A stretch of DNA of 26,955 nt from Bacteroidales bacterium (lineage in GTDB: Bacteria > Bacteroidota > Bacteroidia > Bacteroidales > UBA10428). Every line of letters starts with the position of its first letter. Within the stretch, counting starts at the first letter, position 1. The position numbers were made by a program, and so were the translations under genes. The notes beneath the pieces are model-generated. The model had not been told where the DNA came from. It did no database searches and saw only the letters and a list, made by a program, of their open reading frames with translations. The stretch spans positions 1 to 26,955 of the forward strand of contig JAFGOZ010000355.1 in the NCBI GenBank assembly GCA_016926235.1, read 5' to 3'. This document shows, piece after piece, positions 7,927 to 16,789 of the stretch.

Positions 7927-9528
7927 TTATGTTCCATTTAATTTAGTTTTCAGTACTTTGATTACTTTATCTTTCTTTTCAATTTCCAATTGCAATTCTT
8001 TAGATGCACTTTTAAGTTGTTCAATTGTTATCCTTTTTATATTCTTAGGTTCAATTGCTTTCAATTTCTCAACTGCCACAATGGTTTCTTTTAATTCCTT
8101 TTCAAATTCGGGTTTTTCAAGGTCATAGTGGCTAAATGGATTCATTACAACGCTTCTGTGAATTATAACTTCTTTTATTAATGCTGGGTCAAGGTTAGTT
8201 TGTAATTCGATTGCAGTCCAGAAGTCCTCACTGGTTGTTTCTCTCTGATTCTTATGATAACATACCGGAATTTTTAGCTTGTCACAGATGGTTTTTATAA
8301 TTCGCTCAAATTCAGTTCTCAGATAAACAGCGGACGCTTTGTAATCTTTTTCATTTAGATAATACTTTGCTCTTTCTAAATAGCCATTTTCATTAAAGAT
8401 TACAGGAATTTCAAAGTCATTATCTTTTAGCGATTTAGTATATATCTCAGTGTATTTCCATTTTTCCGAACCAAAATGATTCCGCACCAATTCATACCAT
8501 ACTTTGTCGTATGTCGTCATTATCACCTGAAATTGCTTGTCTTTATCAACTTCGATGAAGTGCTTCTTCAAAATATCGAGCAATGGCAAACGGTTGCTCA
8601 TATCCAAACCTATAAGCAAATCATCAAGGACAATCATCTTCAATGCACCTGAAAGAGGATTTACTTTTATGGATGCCAAATACAAACTGATTGCAAGTGC
8701 CGATAAACGTGCTTCATTGAGAAATAGCTGATGTTTTGGAATTGGTTTTTCAAAGAAATCAATTTTAAGATTGATGTTATTACCACTGAGTTTTCTGCGA
8801 CCATGATATTCTACTTCATCGAATTCAAGCTTAATTTTGACATTAGCTCCGAAAAAGCCCATAAATGTATTTGTGTCTTGTTCAATATCATTAAGTAATT
8901 TTCTCAGACCGGGATTAAATTTGGTTGACAAGTAATTTTTCGTCGCCTCTTGCTGTTTCTTGTCCTGCCGTTTTGTATAAGTTTCCTTGTAGATTGCTAA
9001 CCATTCTTTTCCAAACTCTTTAGTTGAAAACTCATTAATTGAGTTTTGTAAAATACCTGTTTCATTTAAAAGTAAACTGCCACCAAAGGAATATTCTATT
9101 TTACCGATTAATAAGTCGAACAAATCTACTTTTTCTTTATGCCCCATGTGGGTGCGCAATAAACTGCGGTAATCAAAGAATCCCTTTATTTTATTGGCAT
9201 CAGCTATCAGTGTTTTATCAGCACTGATAAGTTCCTTATCGGTTATTTTAAGCTCAAAGCTTGTGGTTTTAGATGTTTCGGGCGATTCTTTAATATCAAC
9301 CCTGATGCTAGCAGTATTCTTTTGCGAGGCTGGTACGAAGATATTTTCCTCAACCTCAATTGTGCCAACCGATGATTTCAAAAAATCCTGAAGGGCGGTA
9401 AAAAGTGAACTTTTTCCACTACCGTTTTCACCATAAACCATCAGGTTTTTGCCATCTTTATCGAGGCAAATGTGATGCTCTCCGTAAAATGCCCGATAGT
9501 TTTTGATGTATATATCAGTTATTCTCAT
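7927..9528 (-). CDS. ABC/RecF-like ATPase (ATPase subunit of an Hma-like defence trio)
   Basis: 533 aa, ATG at 9528, overlapping the end of the methyltransferase gene by 14 bp, which implies translational coupling. N-terminal RecF/SMC-type start (ITDIYIKNYRAFYG) and Walker A GENGSGKSS (33-41). There is no long coiled-coil arm. The signature-like stretch LNEARLSALAISLYLAS (270-286) precedes Walker B MIVLDD (298-303) and a D-loop-like IGLDMSNR. The C-terminal 180 residues hold a helical domain with the motif NPFSHYD (about 463-469) and end in a charged helix. Order and size match the ATPase of helicase-methylase-ATPase systems (Hma in PADLOC, as I recall). Its hydrolysis probably gates target recognition or effector activity. 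A nuclease site is not evident. Confidence 0.88.
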   Translation of the reverse strand: MRITDIYIKNYRAFYGEHHICLDKDGKNLMVYGENGSGKSSLFTALQDFLKSSVGTIEVEENIFVPASQKNTASIRVDIKESPETSKTTSFELKITDKELISADKTLIADANKIKGFFDYRSLLRTHMGHKEKVDLFDLLIGKIEYSFGGSLLLNETGILQNSINEFSTKEFGKEWLAIYKETYTKRQDKKQQEATKNYLSTKFNPGLRKLLNDIEQDTNTFMGFFGANVKIKLEFDEVEYHGRRKLSGNNINLKIDFFEKPIPKHQLFLNEARLSALAISLYLASIKVNPLSGALKMIVLDDLLIGLDMSNRLPLLDILKKHFIEVDKDKQFQVIMTTYDKVWYELVRNHFGSEKWKYTEIYTKSLKDNDFEIPVIFNENGYLERAKYYLNEKDYKASAVYLRTEFERIIKTICDKLKIPVCYHKNQRETTSEDFWTAIELQTNLDPALIKEVIIHRSVVMNPFSHYDLEKPEFEKELKETIVAVEKLKAIEPKNIKRITIEQLKSASKELQLEIEKKDKVIKVLKTKLNGT

Positions 9529-12500
9529 TCTTACCTTCTATTATTGCAATCTCGGGGATTGAATTCATATAAAACAGATTTATTCTTACCGGGTGTTCTT
9601 TTTCATTCAGCCGGTTAAACACTTCCTTACAAATCTTCATTTTTTGCTCATCGCTCATTCCTTCGGTAAATTCTGGCAATTCACCCAAATGTTTAATGAT
9701 TTCCCTATTATGCTTTTTAAGTAACTCTGGAAAATATATTTCATATACCATGCCGTCTATTACTTGTTCAAGGTAAGTGGACATGAGTTGATCGGTAATA
9801 GCTGTGAGGGTTTGGGGCTTAAGGAAAAGAATATAGGAAACAATTGTTTCTATTTGTGAAACTAAAAGAATAGGTATTGAGGTTTTAAGAGGAAGCTCTC
9901 TGCAATTTTCAATTAGTATTTTTTGAAAAGTATTTTTCTCAGGGTCAGTATATTTATATCTATGATAAAAGTTTATTAATGTTGAATTCAAAAATGCACA
10001 CAGAAATTTTGGAGAATATTTTCCGTTCGTTTTTTTAATTATGGAAAACCCAATCTGAGTATGGTACAATTCTTCTTCAGTATATCCAGCATAAATGCTT
10101 GGAGGATTACCTGAAATTATTTGTCTTACAATAACTCTTGGTGATGTAAAAAATCGCTTTTGCCTTGGAGCACCTAACCAATCACCATATTTTAGAAATT
10201 CATCGACATGATTTAAAACTGAATATTTCAATACATTAGAACCCGAAATTAATGGTACATAGGTTTTATCAATTTTTTTCTTGGAATGAAACCCCTTTTC
10301 TTCAATTAATTTTTTAGAATGCCCTTTATATTTATCATAGGGCGTAATGCCAAGTGAAAAGTCAAAGTAATTTTCAATTGGTTCAATACTATTTTTTTCA
10401 ATTTTATTAATCAGTTTGCTTACTTCCGCAGAAATAAAAATATTAAATCTCAAACCGCTATCACTAAGCCACTCTGAAATTTTGAATTGATTAAACCTTA
10501 GTTTGCTGAAATTTATTTGTTCATCATTTTTATAAAATGCACCCAAAGTATATTCAGATACTCTATCTTTTTGAGCTTGAATAATAATTGTCTCAACAAT
10601 AGCATTGATAAAAATGTTATCTGGAAGTTTGATTATTTTACTTAAGTTGTTTATCAATAGATTTCTCACTTTTTTGTAGGAGCTATTAAGTAAAAGGGAG
10701 TTTGGGTTTATGTAGCATAAATTCCCTCTCTTATTAGCTAATTCCCAGCCCTTTTCAATAAATACCGAATATAGATTAATTCTATTTTCAGAAGTTATAA
10801 AATTTTTAAAAAGGACATTAACGAAATCAGGTGGTAGACTTTTTATATCCACATAAGGTGGATTGGCAATTACTATATCAAACCCTCCATTTTCATTCAC
10901 CAAATAAGGATTCAACACTTCAGGAAAATCGAGTTTCCAGTCGAAATGTTTAAAGGGTGCATCGGGATTCTTTTGTAGAACTTTCAATTTGGCTATCAGC
11001 CTATCAAAACCGGCAATTTGTATTTTCCTTTCGTTATTGTTTTTTATGTCATTTGCGGTAGGCATAAAACCGCCTTTATGTTCGGTTTTATTAATATACT
11101 GTTCCTTATTGAAAGCTAATTGATTAACCAACAATTCTAATTTCAGATTGCGTATTTCGGCAGACAGCTTTTTCTTGTTTTTATTATCCGGTTTAAAATA
11201 TTTACTTTGTTTTTCTGACACTTCAACTAATAATTGCTGAACATTTTTTACATATTCATCGGCTTTACCAACGCTTAACTTACGTGTCCAATCAATTTCC
11301 ACAATTTCACCGTCAAACCTGCTTACTAAACTATCACCCACTATAATTTTATAGTCGAGGTTAGGAAGGGCTTTGGGTTTTTCTTCGTCCACTACCAAAC
11401 TGAGCCAGAAACGCAGTCGGGCAATGTCAACAGCTCCTTTCTCAATATCAACGCCATAGATTGAGTTTTGAATAATATTTAGTTTAATATTTGCAGGTTT
11501 CCATTCTAAATCTCTTTCATAGTTTATCAATTCCTTGATGCTGAAAATTTCTTGTAACAAACCCATTGGGAAAGCGCCTGAACCAATAGCAGGATCGCAA
11601 ATTTTTACTGTATCAAGCAATTCACCCATTCGTTTTAATTGCTGTTGAGTTAATTTGCTTATATCTTTTTGTTTAACAATGTATTCAACATCTGCACGGT
11701 TCAATGCCTTATCACCAAGCTTCTCTACCATTTTTAACTGCCCTGTTCGGGATTCATTGCCAAAGATTTCGATCTGGTTGTCACCAAAAGTCTTATAAAC
11801 AATATATTCTTTACTAAGGTGGGTTGTCAGATATTCAATCAAGCTTTCCTGGCACATGTAATGGACAATTTCTTTGGGTGTGTAAAAAGCTCCCTTGTCC
11901 TTATTGTCTTCCAACAAGTTTTCAAAAATATGACCCAGCATTTCAGGGTCAACAGCTACGGTATGATCGTCGGGACTGTCTTCGTAAACAGTGAAATTGA
12001 ATGCATTCAGAAAATCTAGAAATCCCCTACTATTGGTTCTGTTCTTTTCGGTTAGAATGGCATCTTCGAAATCAGCATTATGAAATAGTTTTGTTTTGAA
12101 TGTGAGCAAATGTTCATCATATTCCTCCCGCTCAAATAAGCCACCATTCAGGAAAGGGACTTTTACTTTTTTGCCATCAGGCATTTTGAAATCATCATTC
12201 GGCCTTTCCTTATTCAGCGTTTCAAAAAATAAAACCGTTAACCAGTTACTGTAAAACCCTTCATTACCGCCTGACATTTTGAAAAACGCTTTCATAAAGT
12301 CGTTCATACCTTCTTTGTAGGTAGTATCTGTTGCACCCAGCCAACCTTTCTTTTGAACAAAGTAGAGAAATACAATTCTGCCTAACAACTTTTTAGAAAA
12401 GTCGCGTATTGCCTTTTCATCTCCATTGAAAGCTGACTTCTTATAATTTGATTTGGTCAGGAAATCAACAAAATTGGCATAATGTAGTGTATATTCATCA

Positions 12501-13069
12501 AAAAATGCCTTGCTGAGCTTTTCAACCGAGAAGGCATTAACCAATGTTTGAAAAGTGATTTCTTTTTCTATGCTAAGTGTTTCAAAACGTTCTGCAGCTG
12601 TTTTGCAGGTTTCGTTAGGTCCTAACAAATATGTGTAGCGTTTGGCATGGGTAATTTTTTCCTTTACCCCTTTTTCGGTAAGTTCGCTGTCCTTGGCAAC
12701 TAAAGTTAAACGCCATATATTTTTGTTTACCGGAGCAACAAAATTTATCAATGCTGCCTGACCAGCAGTTAAAAGCTTTCTTACATAATGCTGTATGGCA
12801 ACTTTGCTATGTTCAATTCTAACTTTTGGTTGTAGTAGTATTTCGTAACAAGTTACATCTGTATCATCGTCCAATTGTATATTCCCATAAATCCAAACCT
12901 TATCAATTGCAGCCGATTCTGATTTGTTGGGAATAACTTGTGCAGATACTAAATTTGAACCAAGTGAAAAACTGGAACCAAAAACAGGATTTAATACTTC
13001 TTTTGCAAAAAGCACTCTATCGTATGGTTTATGTAAAGCGGTTTGTAATTGATTTCTATTTGCTGCCAT
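9515..13069 (-). CDS. Eco57I-like N6-adenine methyltransferase (methylase subunit of an Hma-like trio)
   Basis: 1184 aa, ATG at 13069, only 2 bp after the helicase stop. It shows the gamma-type amino-methyltransferase order: AFYTPKEIVHYM (394-405), SAM-binding motif I CDPAIGSGAF (491-500), a region of about 220 aa, then catalytic NPPY (736-739) in FDIVIANPPYVDI. The roughly 400 residues after NPPY are typical of a target-recognition and specificity region. The N-terminal 390 residues contain no clear PD-(D/E)XK site that I can point to, so it is not obviously a self-sufficient type IIG enzyme. Likely role: N6-adenine methylation of host DNA or modification-dependent sensing, acting with the neighbouring helicase and ATPase. 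The trio is strictly co-oriented with a 2-bp gap and a 14-bp overlap. Confidence 0.92.
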   Translation of the reverse strand: MAANRNQLQTALHKPYDRVLFAKEVLNPVFGSSFSLGSNLVSAQVIPNKSESAAIDKVWIYGNIQLDDDTDVTCYEILLQPKVRIEHSKVAIQHYVRKLLTAGQAALINFVAPVNKNIWRLTLVAKDSELTEKGVKEKITHAKRYTYLLGPNETCKTAAERFETLSIEKEITFQTLVNAFSVEKLSKAFFDEYTLHYANFVDFLTKSNYKKSAFNGDEKAIRDFSKKLLGRIVFLYFVQKKGWLGATDTTYKEGMNDFMKAFFKMSGGNEGFYSNWLTVLFFETLNKERPNDDFKMPDGKKVKVPFLNGGLFEREEYDEHLLTFKTKLFHNADFEDAILTEKNRTNSRGFLDFLNAFNFTVYEDSPDDHTVAVDPEMLGHIFENLLEDNKDKGAFYTPKEIVHYMCQESLIEYLTTHLSKEYIVYKTFGDNQIEIFGNESRTGQLKMVEKLGDKALNRADVEYIVKQKDISKLTQQQLKRMGELLDTVKICDPAIGSGAFPMGLLQEIFSIKELINYERDLEWKPANIKLNIIQNSIYGVDIEKGAVDIARLRFWLSLVVDEEKPKALPNLDYKIIVGDSLVSRFDGEIVEIDWTRKLSVGKADEYVKNVQQLLVEVSEKQSKYFKPDNKNKKKLSAEIRNLKLELLVNQLAFNKEQYINKTEHKGGFMPTANDIKNNNERKIQIAGFDRLIAKLKVLQKNPDAPFKHFDWKLDFPEVLNPYLVNENGGFDIVIANPPYVDIKSLPPDFVNVLFKNFITSENRINLYSVFIEKGWELANKRGNLCYINPNSLLLNSSYKKVRNLLINNLSKIIKLPDNIFINAIVETIIIQAQKDRVSEYTLGAFYKNDEQINFSKLRFNQFKISEWLSDSGLRFNIFISAEVSKLINKIEKNSIEPIENYFDFSLGITPYDKYKGHSKKLIEEKGFHSKKKIDKTYVPLISGSNVLKYSVLNHVDEFLKYGDWLGAPRQKRFFTSPRVIVRQIISGNPPSIYAGYTEEELYHTQIGFSIIKKTNGKYSPKFLCAFLNSTLINFYHRYKYTDPEKNTFQKILIENCRELPLKTSIPILLVSQIETIVSYILFLKPQTLTAITDQLMSTYLEQVIDGMVYEIYFPELLKKHNREIIKHLGELPEFTEGMSDEQKMKICKEVFNRLNEKEHPVRINLFYMNSIPEIAIIEGKNENN

Positions 13070-13071
13070 AT

Positions 13072-16000
13072 TTAACTAAAACTTTGAGTTAGTACGATTT
13101 GAGGATTCACAATTCCCCTGTGTGTTTTATCTGATTGTTGTGCCTCTTCTGAACCAGGAGAAAGGTCGTACCTGTCGAGAACGGTTATAAAGAGTTGGTC
13201 AATAAATTTAACGGGTTCTTTAAGCAAGCTTGCATTTGAAGTGAAATAATCATTGATTGATTTTGGTAATCCCTTTGAGGCAAATGTTCCCTTTTTAATA
13301 ATGTCCAGCGCTCGCAATAATGACATTCGTTTTTGTTCGGTAGGTGCAATTTTCACTACTGCATTGATGTTTGAAATGGCTTTATTTTCTGCCGGGCTCA
13401 GATTTTTCCGGGATACAGTTTGAACATTTTCCTGATTTTTTTCCGATTTAAAATATTCAAGTCCTGCAAGAGTTTGTTTATGATGCAGTTCATGAAGAGC
13501 GATTGCCTTCTCAGTATCAGGTGCCTTAAATAGTTTGACCGCCTGTAAAAAGTTCATCTCAATAATATTCAATTCGGGAGTAATTAGGCAAAAGATACCC
13601 GGATGATTTTCACTTTTTAAATAGGTCAAAGAAGTATTTTGCAATGGATAATTTATTTCTCCTGTTACGGTGTCGAGTAAAGTCAGTTGTTTACTTTCAG
13701 GTAATTGCCTTCCGCACCTTGCTTTATTTGGAATTTTGGATACATCGTTAAAAACTTTCAGATGCTTTTTCCTAAAATCTCTTAATTCATTCAGGTACTT
13801 TAGAATTTCACTTTCCTCTTTTTGAATTTTATTCCCAAATAATGCACCTTCGCCTTTTTCCTCCAATATTGAAAATACTTTATTGTCTTCGCCAAATGCT
13901 GTATGAAATGCCTGTAGTTTTCTCAAAGCATTATTAACTAAGTGAATTTGAGCATCACCATGGGCAGAAGGATAATAGTTGTACACGAAAATTCTATCAG
14001 CTCTTGAGCCAATACGGTTAACACGGCCGATGCGCTGCATTAAACGGGTCGAGTTCCACGGTACATCATAATTTACTATTACATTACTCCTGTGTAGGTT
14101 TATTCCTTCTGCCAAAACTTCAGTAGTGATGATAATATCGTAATCATTTTGCCATTTTTCTTCCTCGAGGTTTGCATCAAAGTTATCCCTGATGGTATTT
14201 TCAACATACTTTCTATTTTCGGCACTTACGGTCAACACTTTTTTCTTGGTAATCTTCGAAAGTTTAGCTGTGAGTTCTTCAGCAGTTTCCTTTGATTCAG
14301 AAAAAATAATCAGCTTTCCACTGATATTTTGCTTGGGTTTGAAGAATTCTTCCTGAATTTGTTTTGTAAATTCTATCAGTTTCGGGTCTTTCTTTACCTT
14401 CTTCCAACGTTCAATTAAGTCATCAACTTTTCCTTTATCCAGTTTTAACAGGGCAACAAATTTTTTATCAAAAGCTTCTTTCTTATACTCCTTATTGTTG
14501 CCTCCTTTTTCATTGATTTTGACTTCAATTTCATCATAACTTAAACCTTCTTCCAAAAGTTTATTTATATCCAGGTCAGGTGCGATAAAAACCCGGTTAT
14601 CATCAAACATTCCAAGCATGTTGTCAATGGCTTTCTGGAATCTTGATAAAGACTGGGTAAATGCATAAAAACTGCTTTCAAGGCGTTTCACTAAAAGCGT
14701 TTTCATAATAGCTGATAACCTTCCTGATATGGATTCCACATTACCATAAATTTTTCTGTCCTCTTCTTTTGTGAGGAATTCAATAGCCCGGTAACGATAA
14801 TAACCTAATCCATCAATTTTGTTCCCATCTTCATCAAGATTTGTAATAAGAGAAACAGTTTCAAAGAACAGTTCGCTTAGTTTACCATCCAGTTCATAAT
14901 AAAGCGCCGTTGGGTCACCTACTTTGGGAAATTTAATACCCTGGACATCCAAATCTTCCAGATATTCTTTGTTGCTTTCAATATCAGTCCTTGTTCTGCG
15001 GATTACAAGCGGTTCAACAACATCATCCCGTAATTTCTGAAACAATGCTTTCAGCTTCTTAATGTTCAGTTTTTTCTCGTAAGCAAGCTTTTTATACTGC
15101 TCATTTATTGGTTTAAAATATTCCTGAAGATTTCTAATATTTTCCAGTGTACTATTCCTCCTGTCTTGAAATAGGTAAAGTTGATTTTCAATATCCTGAG
15201 GTCGGTTATTCAAAGGCGTTGCTGAAATTAAAATTACTTTCTTTCTTAAATCTCCATTTTCAGCAGCTCTTGACCGTGGCATTTTACAAATTTCTTGCAA
15301 TGCTATATACATTTCAGTATAATCATTCCTGAATTTATGGGATTCATCAACTGCAATTAAATCAATCTCTTCAGGGTTCGGATAAGAATAAATATTTCGG
15401 TCGAGTATCTTATGCAAGCTACCAAGTGTGATGAATGTGAAATGATTATCAAGTTCAAAATCCTTAACTGTCCTTCTCCAACTATCCTCAATTGCCGGAG
15501 GTACAACAACTAAAATTTTTGTATGGGTGCCATTTTCGTAAATGAATTTTTTAATAATCATACAGGCAATAATGGTTTTACCTAAACCAACTACATCGGC
15601 TAACACAAAACCATTATGCTTCATCATAATTGCATATCCCTGATTGGCCGCATCCGACTGATACTTTAACCGAATGTATTTTGGTGGCAAAAGTAGGTCA
15701 ATATTATATGGGTCATAGTCAACGCGTTTCCCGAAATATTCAATTAGCATTTTGATATACAGCTCAAACGGTGTAAAGTCATCACGCAAATACGTTTGGT
15801 TCTTTATCCTTTCTGCTTCTGCCTGTAAAATGGGAACAGATTCAGCCCAAAGTCTTTCAAATTCTTCGGTTGCAAATTTCACATCTTCATATTCGCGTAG
15901 GCTGACATTAAACTCATAGTTTGAGTCAGGATTTGCACCAAGTCCAGCATCAGTCAGATTCGATGAGCCGGTAATCACCTCACAAGGTGCATATTCATTG

Positions 16001-16431
16001 AATGTTGCAGGTCTAAAAATATAAACCTTTGCATGAATTTTCTTTTTTGGATGTGCTCTTAATTCAATTTTACTATTAACCAAATCATCAATGAATTGCA
16101 ATATTCCTTTTTCTGTAACTTCGTCGTAGTTGGCTTCCTGAATATTCTTTATTATTTCTTCAAGAAAGTCTGCTTTTGTTTCCTCTGGATTTTCAAGGTA
16201 TAATTGTCCCTTGTCATGATATTTCTTAATAAGTTGATCTACATTAATGCCAACAAGTATTCTTATTTTGGGGATTTTATCCAGAAAAGCGCGTACTTTA
16301 AAATAACCTGACGTTCTGAAATAACCGACTAACGCATCAAAATGTCGAATACTGTCAATATTTGTAAATACTCCCTCAAATTTTTTAATAAGGCTATTAT
16401 CATCCTGATTTGTAAAAAATTTTGTTGGCAT
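13072..16431 (-). CDS. SF2 helicase with N-terminal PLD-like domain (helicase subunit of an Hma-like trio)
   Basis: 1119 aa, ATG at 16431; first gene of the minus-strand block. Residues 1-200 are a phospholipase-D-like domain: KKKIHAKVYIF (129-139) supplies H133 and K135, and GSSNLTDAG (155-163) supplies the following Ser/Asn. The Asp of the usual H-x-K-x4-D is not at the expected place (position 140 is Arg), so nuclease activity is uncertain. The SNF2/SF2 core follows: motif I LADVVGLGKT (277-286), DESH (362-365), SATPLNN (403-409), and in the second lobe TTEVLAEGINL and QRIGRVNRIG. DISARM also combines helicase and PLD activities but in separate genes (drmA, drmC). Fusion plus an Eco57I-like methylase and an ATPase fits Hma better. 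Confidence 0.92.
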   Translation of the reverse strand: MPTKFFTNQDDNSLIKKFEGVFTNIDSIRHFDALVGYFRTSGYFKVRAFLDKIPKIRILVGINVDQLIKKYHDKGQLYLENPEETKADFLEEIIKNIQEANYDEVTEKGILQFIDDLVNSKIELRAHPKKKIHAKVYIFRPATFNEYAPCEVITGSSNLTDAGLGANPDSNYEFNVSLREYEDVKFATEEFERLWAESVPILQAEAERIKNQTYLRDDFTPFELYIKMLIEYFGKRVDYDPYNIDLLLPPKYIRLKYQSDAANQGYAIMMKHNGFVLADVVGLGKTIIACMIIKKFIYENGTHTKILVVVPPAIEDSWRRTVKDFELDNHFTFITLGSLHKILDRNIYSYPNPEEIDLIAVDESHKFRNDYTEMYIALQEICKMPRSRAAENGDLRKKVILISATPLNNRPQDIENQLYLFQDRRNSTLENIRNLQEYFKPINEQYKKLAYEKKLNIKKLKALFQKLRDDVVEPLVIRRTRTDIESNKEYLEDLDVQGIKFPKVGDPTALYYELDGKLSELFFETVSLITNLDEDGNKIDGLGYYRYRAIEFLTKEEDRKIYGNVESISGRLSAIMKTLLVKRLESSFYAFTQSLSRFQKAIDNMLGMFDDNRVFIAPDLDINKLLEEGLSYDEIEVKINEKGGNNKEYKKEAFDKKFVALLKLDKGKVDDLIERWKKVKKDPKLIEFTKQIQEEFFKPKQNISGKLIIFSESKETAEELTAKLSKITKKKVLTVSAENRKYVENTIRDNFDANLEEEKWQNDYDIIITTEVLAEGINLHRSNVIVNYDVPWNSTRLMQRIGRVNRIGSRADRIFVYNYYPSAHGDAQIHLVNNALRKLQAFHTAFGEDNKVFSILEEKGEGALFGNKIQKEESEILKYLNELRDFRKKHLKVFNDVSKIPNKARCGRQLPESKQLTLLDTVTGEINYPLQNTSLTYLKSENHPGIFCLITPELNIIEMNFLQAVKLFKAPDTEKAIALHELHHKQTLAGLEYFKSEKNQENVQTVSRKNLSPAENKAISNINAVVKIAPTEQKRMSLLRALDIIKKGTFASKGLPKSINDYFTSNASLLKEPVKFIDQLFITVLDRYDLSPGSEEAQQSDKTHRGIVNPQIVLTQSFS

Positions 16432-16523
16432 ATTAATTTGTTTTCAACTCGATTTCAATCAACTAATTATCAAATTCAACCTGAAATTACTGTCTATTTA
16501 TGATTAATTAATTGATTTGGATT

Positions 16524-16559
16524 CAAACTTATTCACAAGATACTCATTATTTCTTCAAA
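16524..16559 (-). promoter_or_regulatory. Possible Bacteroidota-type promoter for the defence operon
   Basis: Read on the minus strand, TAAGTTTG (16531-16524) matches the -7 consensus TAnnTTTG, and TTTG (16559-16556) lies upstream as a -33 candidate. The spacer of 24 nt is longer than the usual 19-21, so this is weak. It would start transcription near 16517 and leave a leader of about 85 nt before the helicase ATG at 16431. It is the best match I see in the gap. Confidence 0.3.
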
Positions 16560-16587
16560 ATATTTATTCCTTTTCTTGATTTACTCG

Positions 16588-16782
16588 TTACCACCTTACC
16601 ATTTTCAAGCCGGGTCTGGTGGGTAAAGATTTAGGTAGGACTTTTTCTTACTTACCACTTACCACTCGTTCCGATATTCAATAGTGGTAAGGTGGTAACT
16701 TAAATGGTAAGAGAATAAATAACCTTACCACTATTACATTGCAATAGTGGTAAGGTTTTTGTGAACGGTGGTAAAGTGGTAG
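16588..16782. repeat. Array of paired TGGTAA/TTACCA hexamers (iteron-like)
   Basis: The 358-bp gap between the VapE primase-helicase and the PLD-helicase holds nine exact hexamers: TTACCA at 16588, 16596, 16652, 16659 and 16725; TGGTAA at 16685, 16693, 16705, 16748 and 16769 (with TGGTAG at 16777 as a near match). Four sets occur as tandem pairs with start-to-start distances of 7-8 bp (16588/16596, 16652/16659, 16685/16693, 16769/16777), and both orientations are used. Such arrays are typical of binding sites for a replication initiator or a repressor. The position next to a replication protein favours an origin or control region for the element; control of the defence operon is also possible. 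No protein is shown to bind it. (Counting both strands there are ten exact hexamers, one of them inside each arm of the hairpin at 16721-16757.). Confidence 0.65.
16721..16757 (-). terminator. Perfect 15-bp stem-loop downstream of the VapE gene
   Basis: AACCTTACCACTATT (16721-16735) and its exact reverse complement AATAGTGGTAAGGTT (16743-16757) flank a 7-nt loop. It begins 33 bp past the stop of the primase-helicase gene on the minus strand, where a terminator would be expected, and is followed in that direction by a modest U-rich run (atttatt). The arms are built of the same TGGTAA hexamers as the surrounding array, so it may be a binding site as well as, or instead of, a terminator. Confidence 0.5.
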
Positions 16783-16789
16783 GCAGTTT

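Noticed and set aside
13072..16431. DISARM or BREX assignment for the helicase-methylase block
   Set aside because: DISARM would need separate drmA, drmB and drmC genes, and BREX needs a PglZ phosphatase and BrxC-type ATPase; none is present. The PLD domain is fused to the helicase and the partners fit an Hma-type trio better.
16588..16782. CRISPR array
   Set aside because: The repeats are 6 bp, in both orientations and irregularly spaced, with no cas genes nearby.
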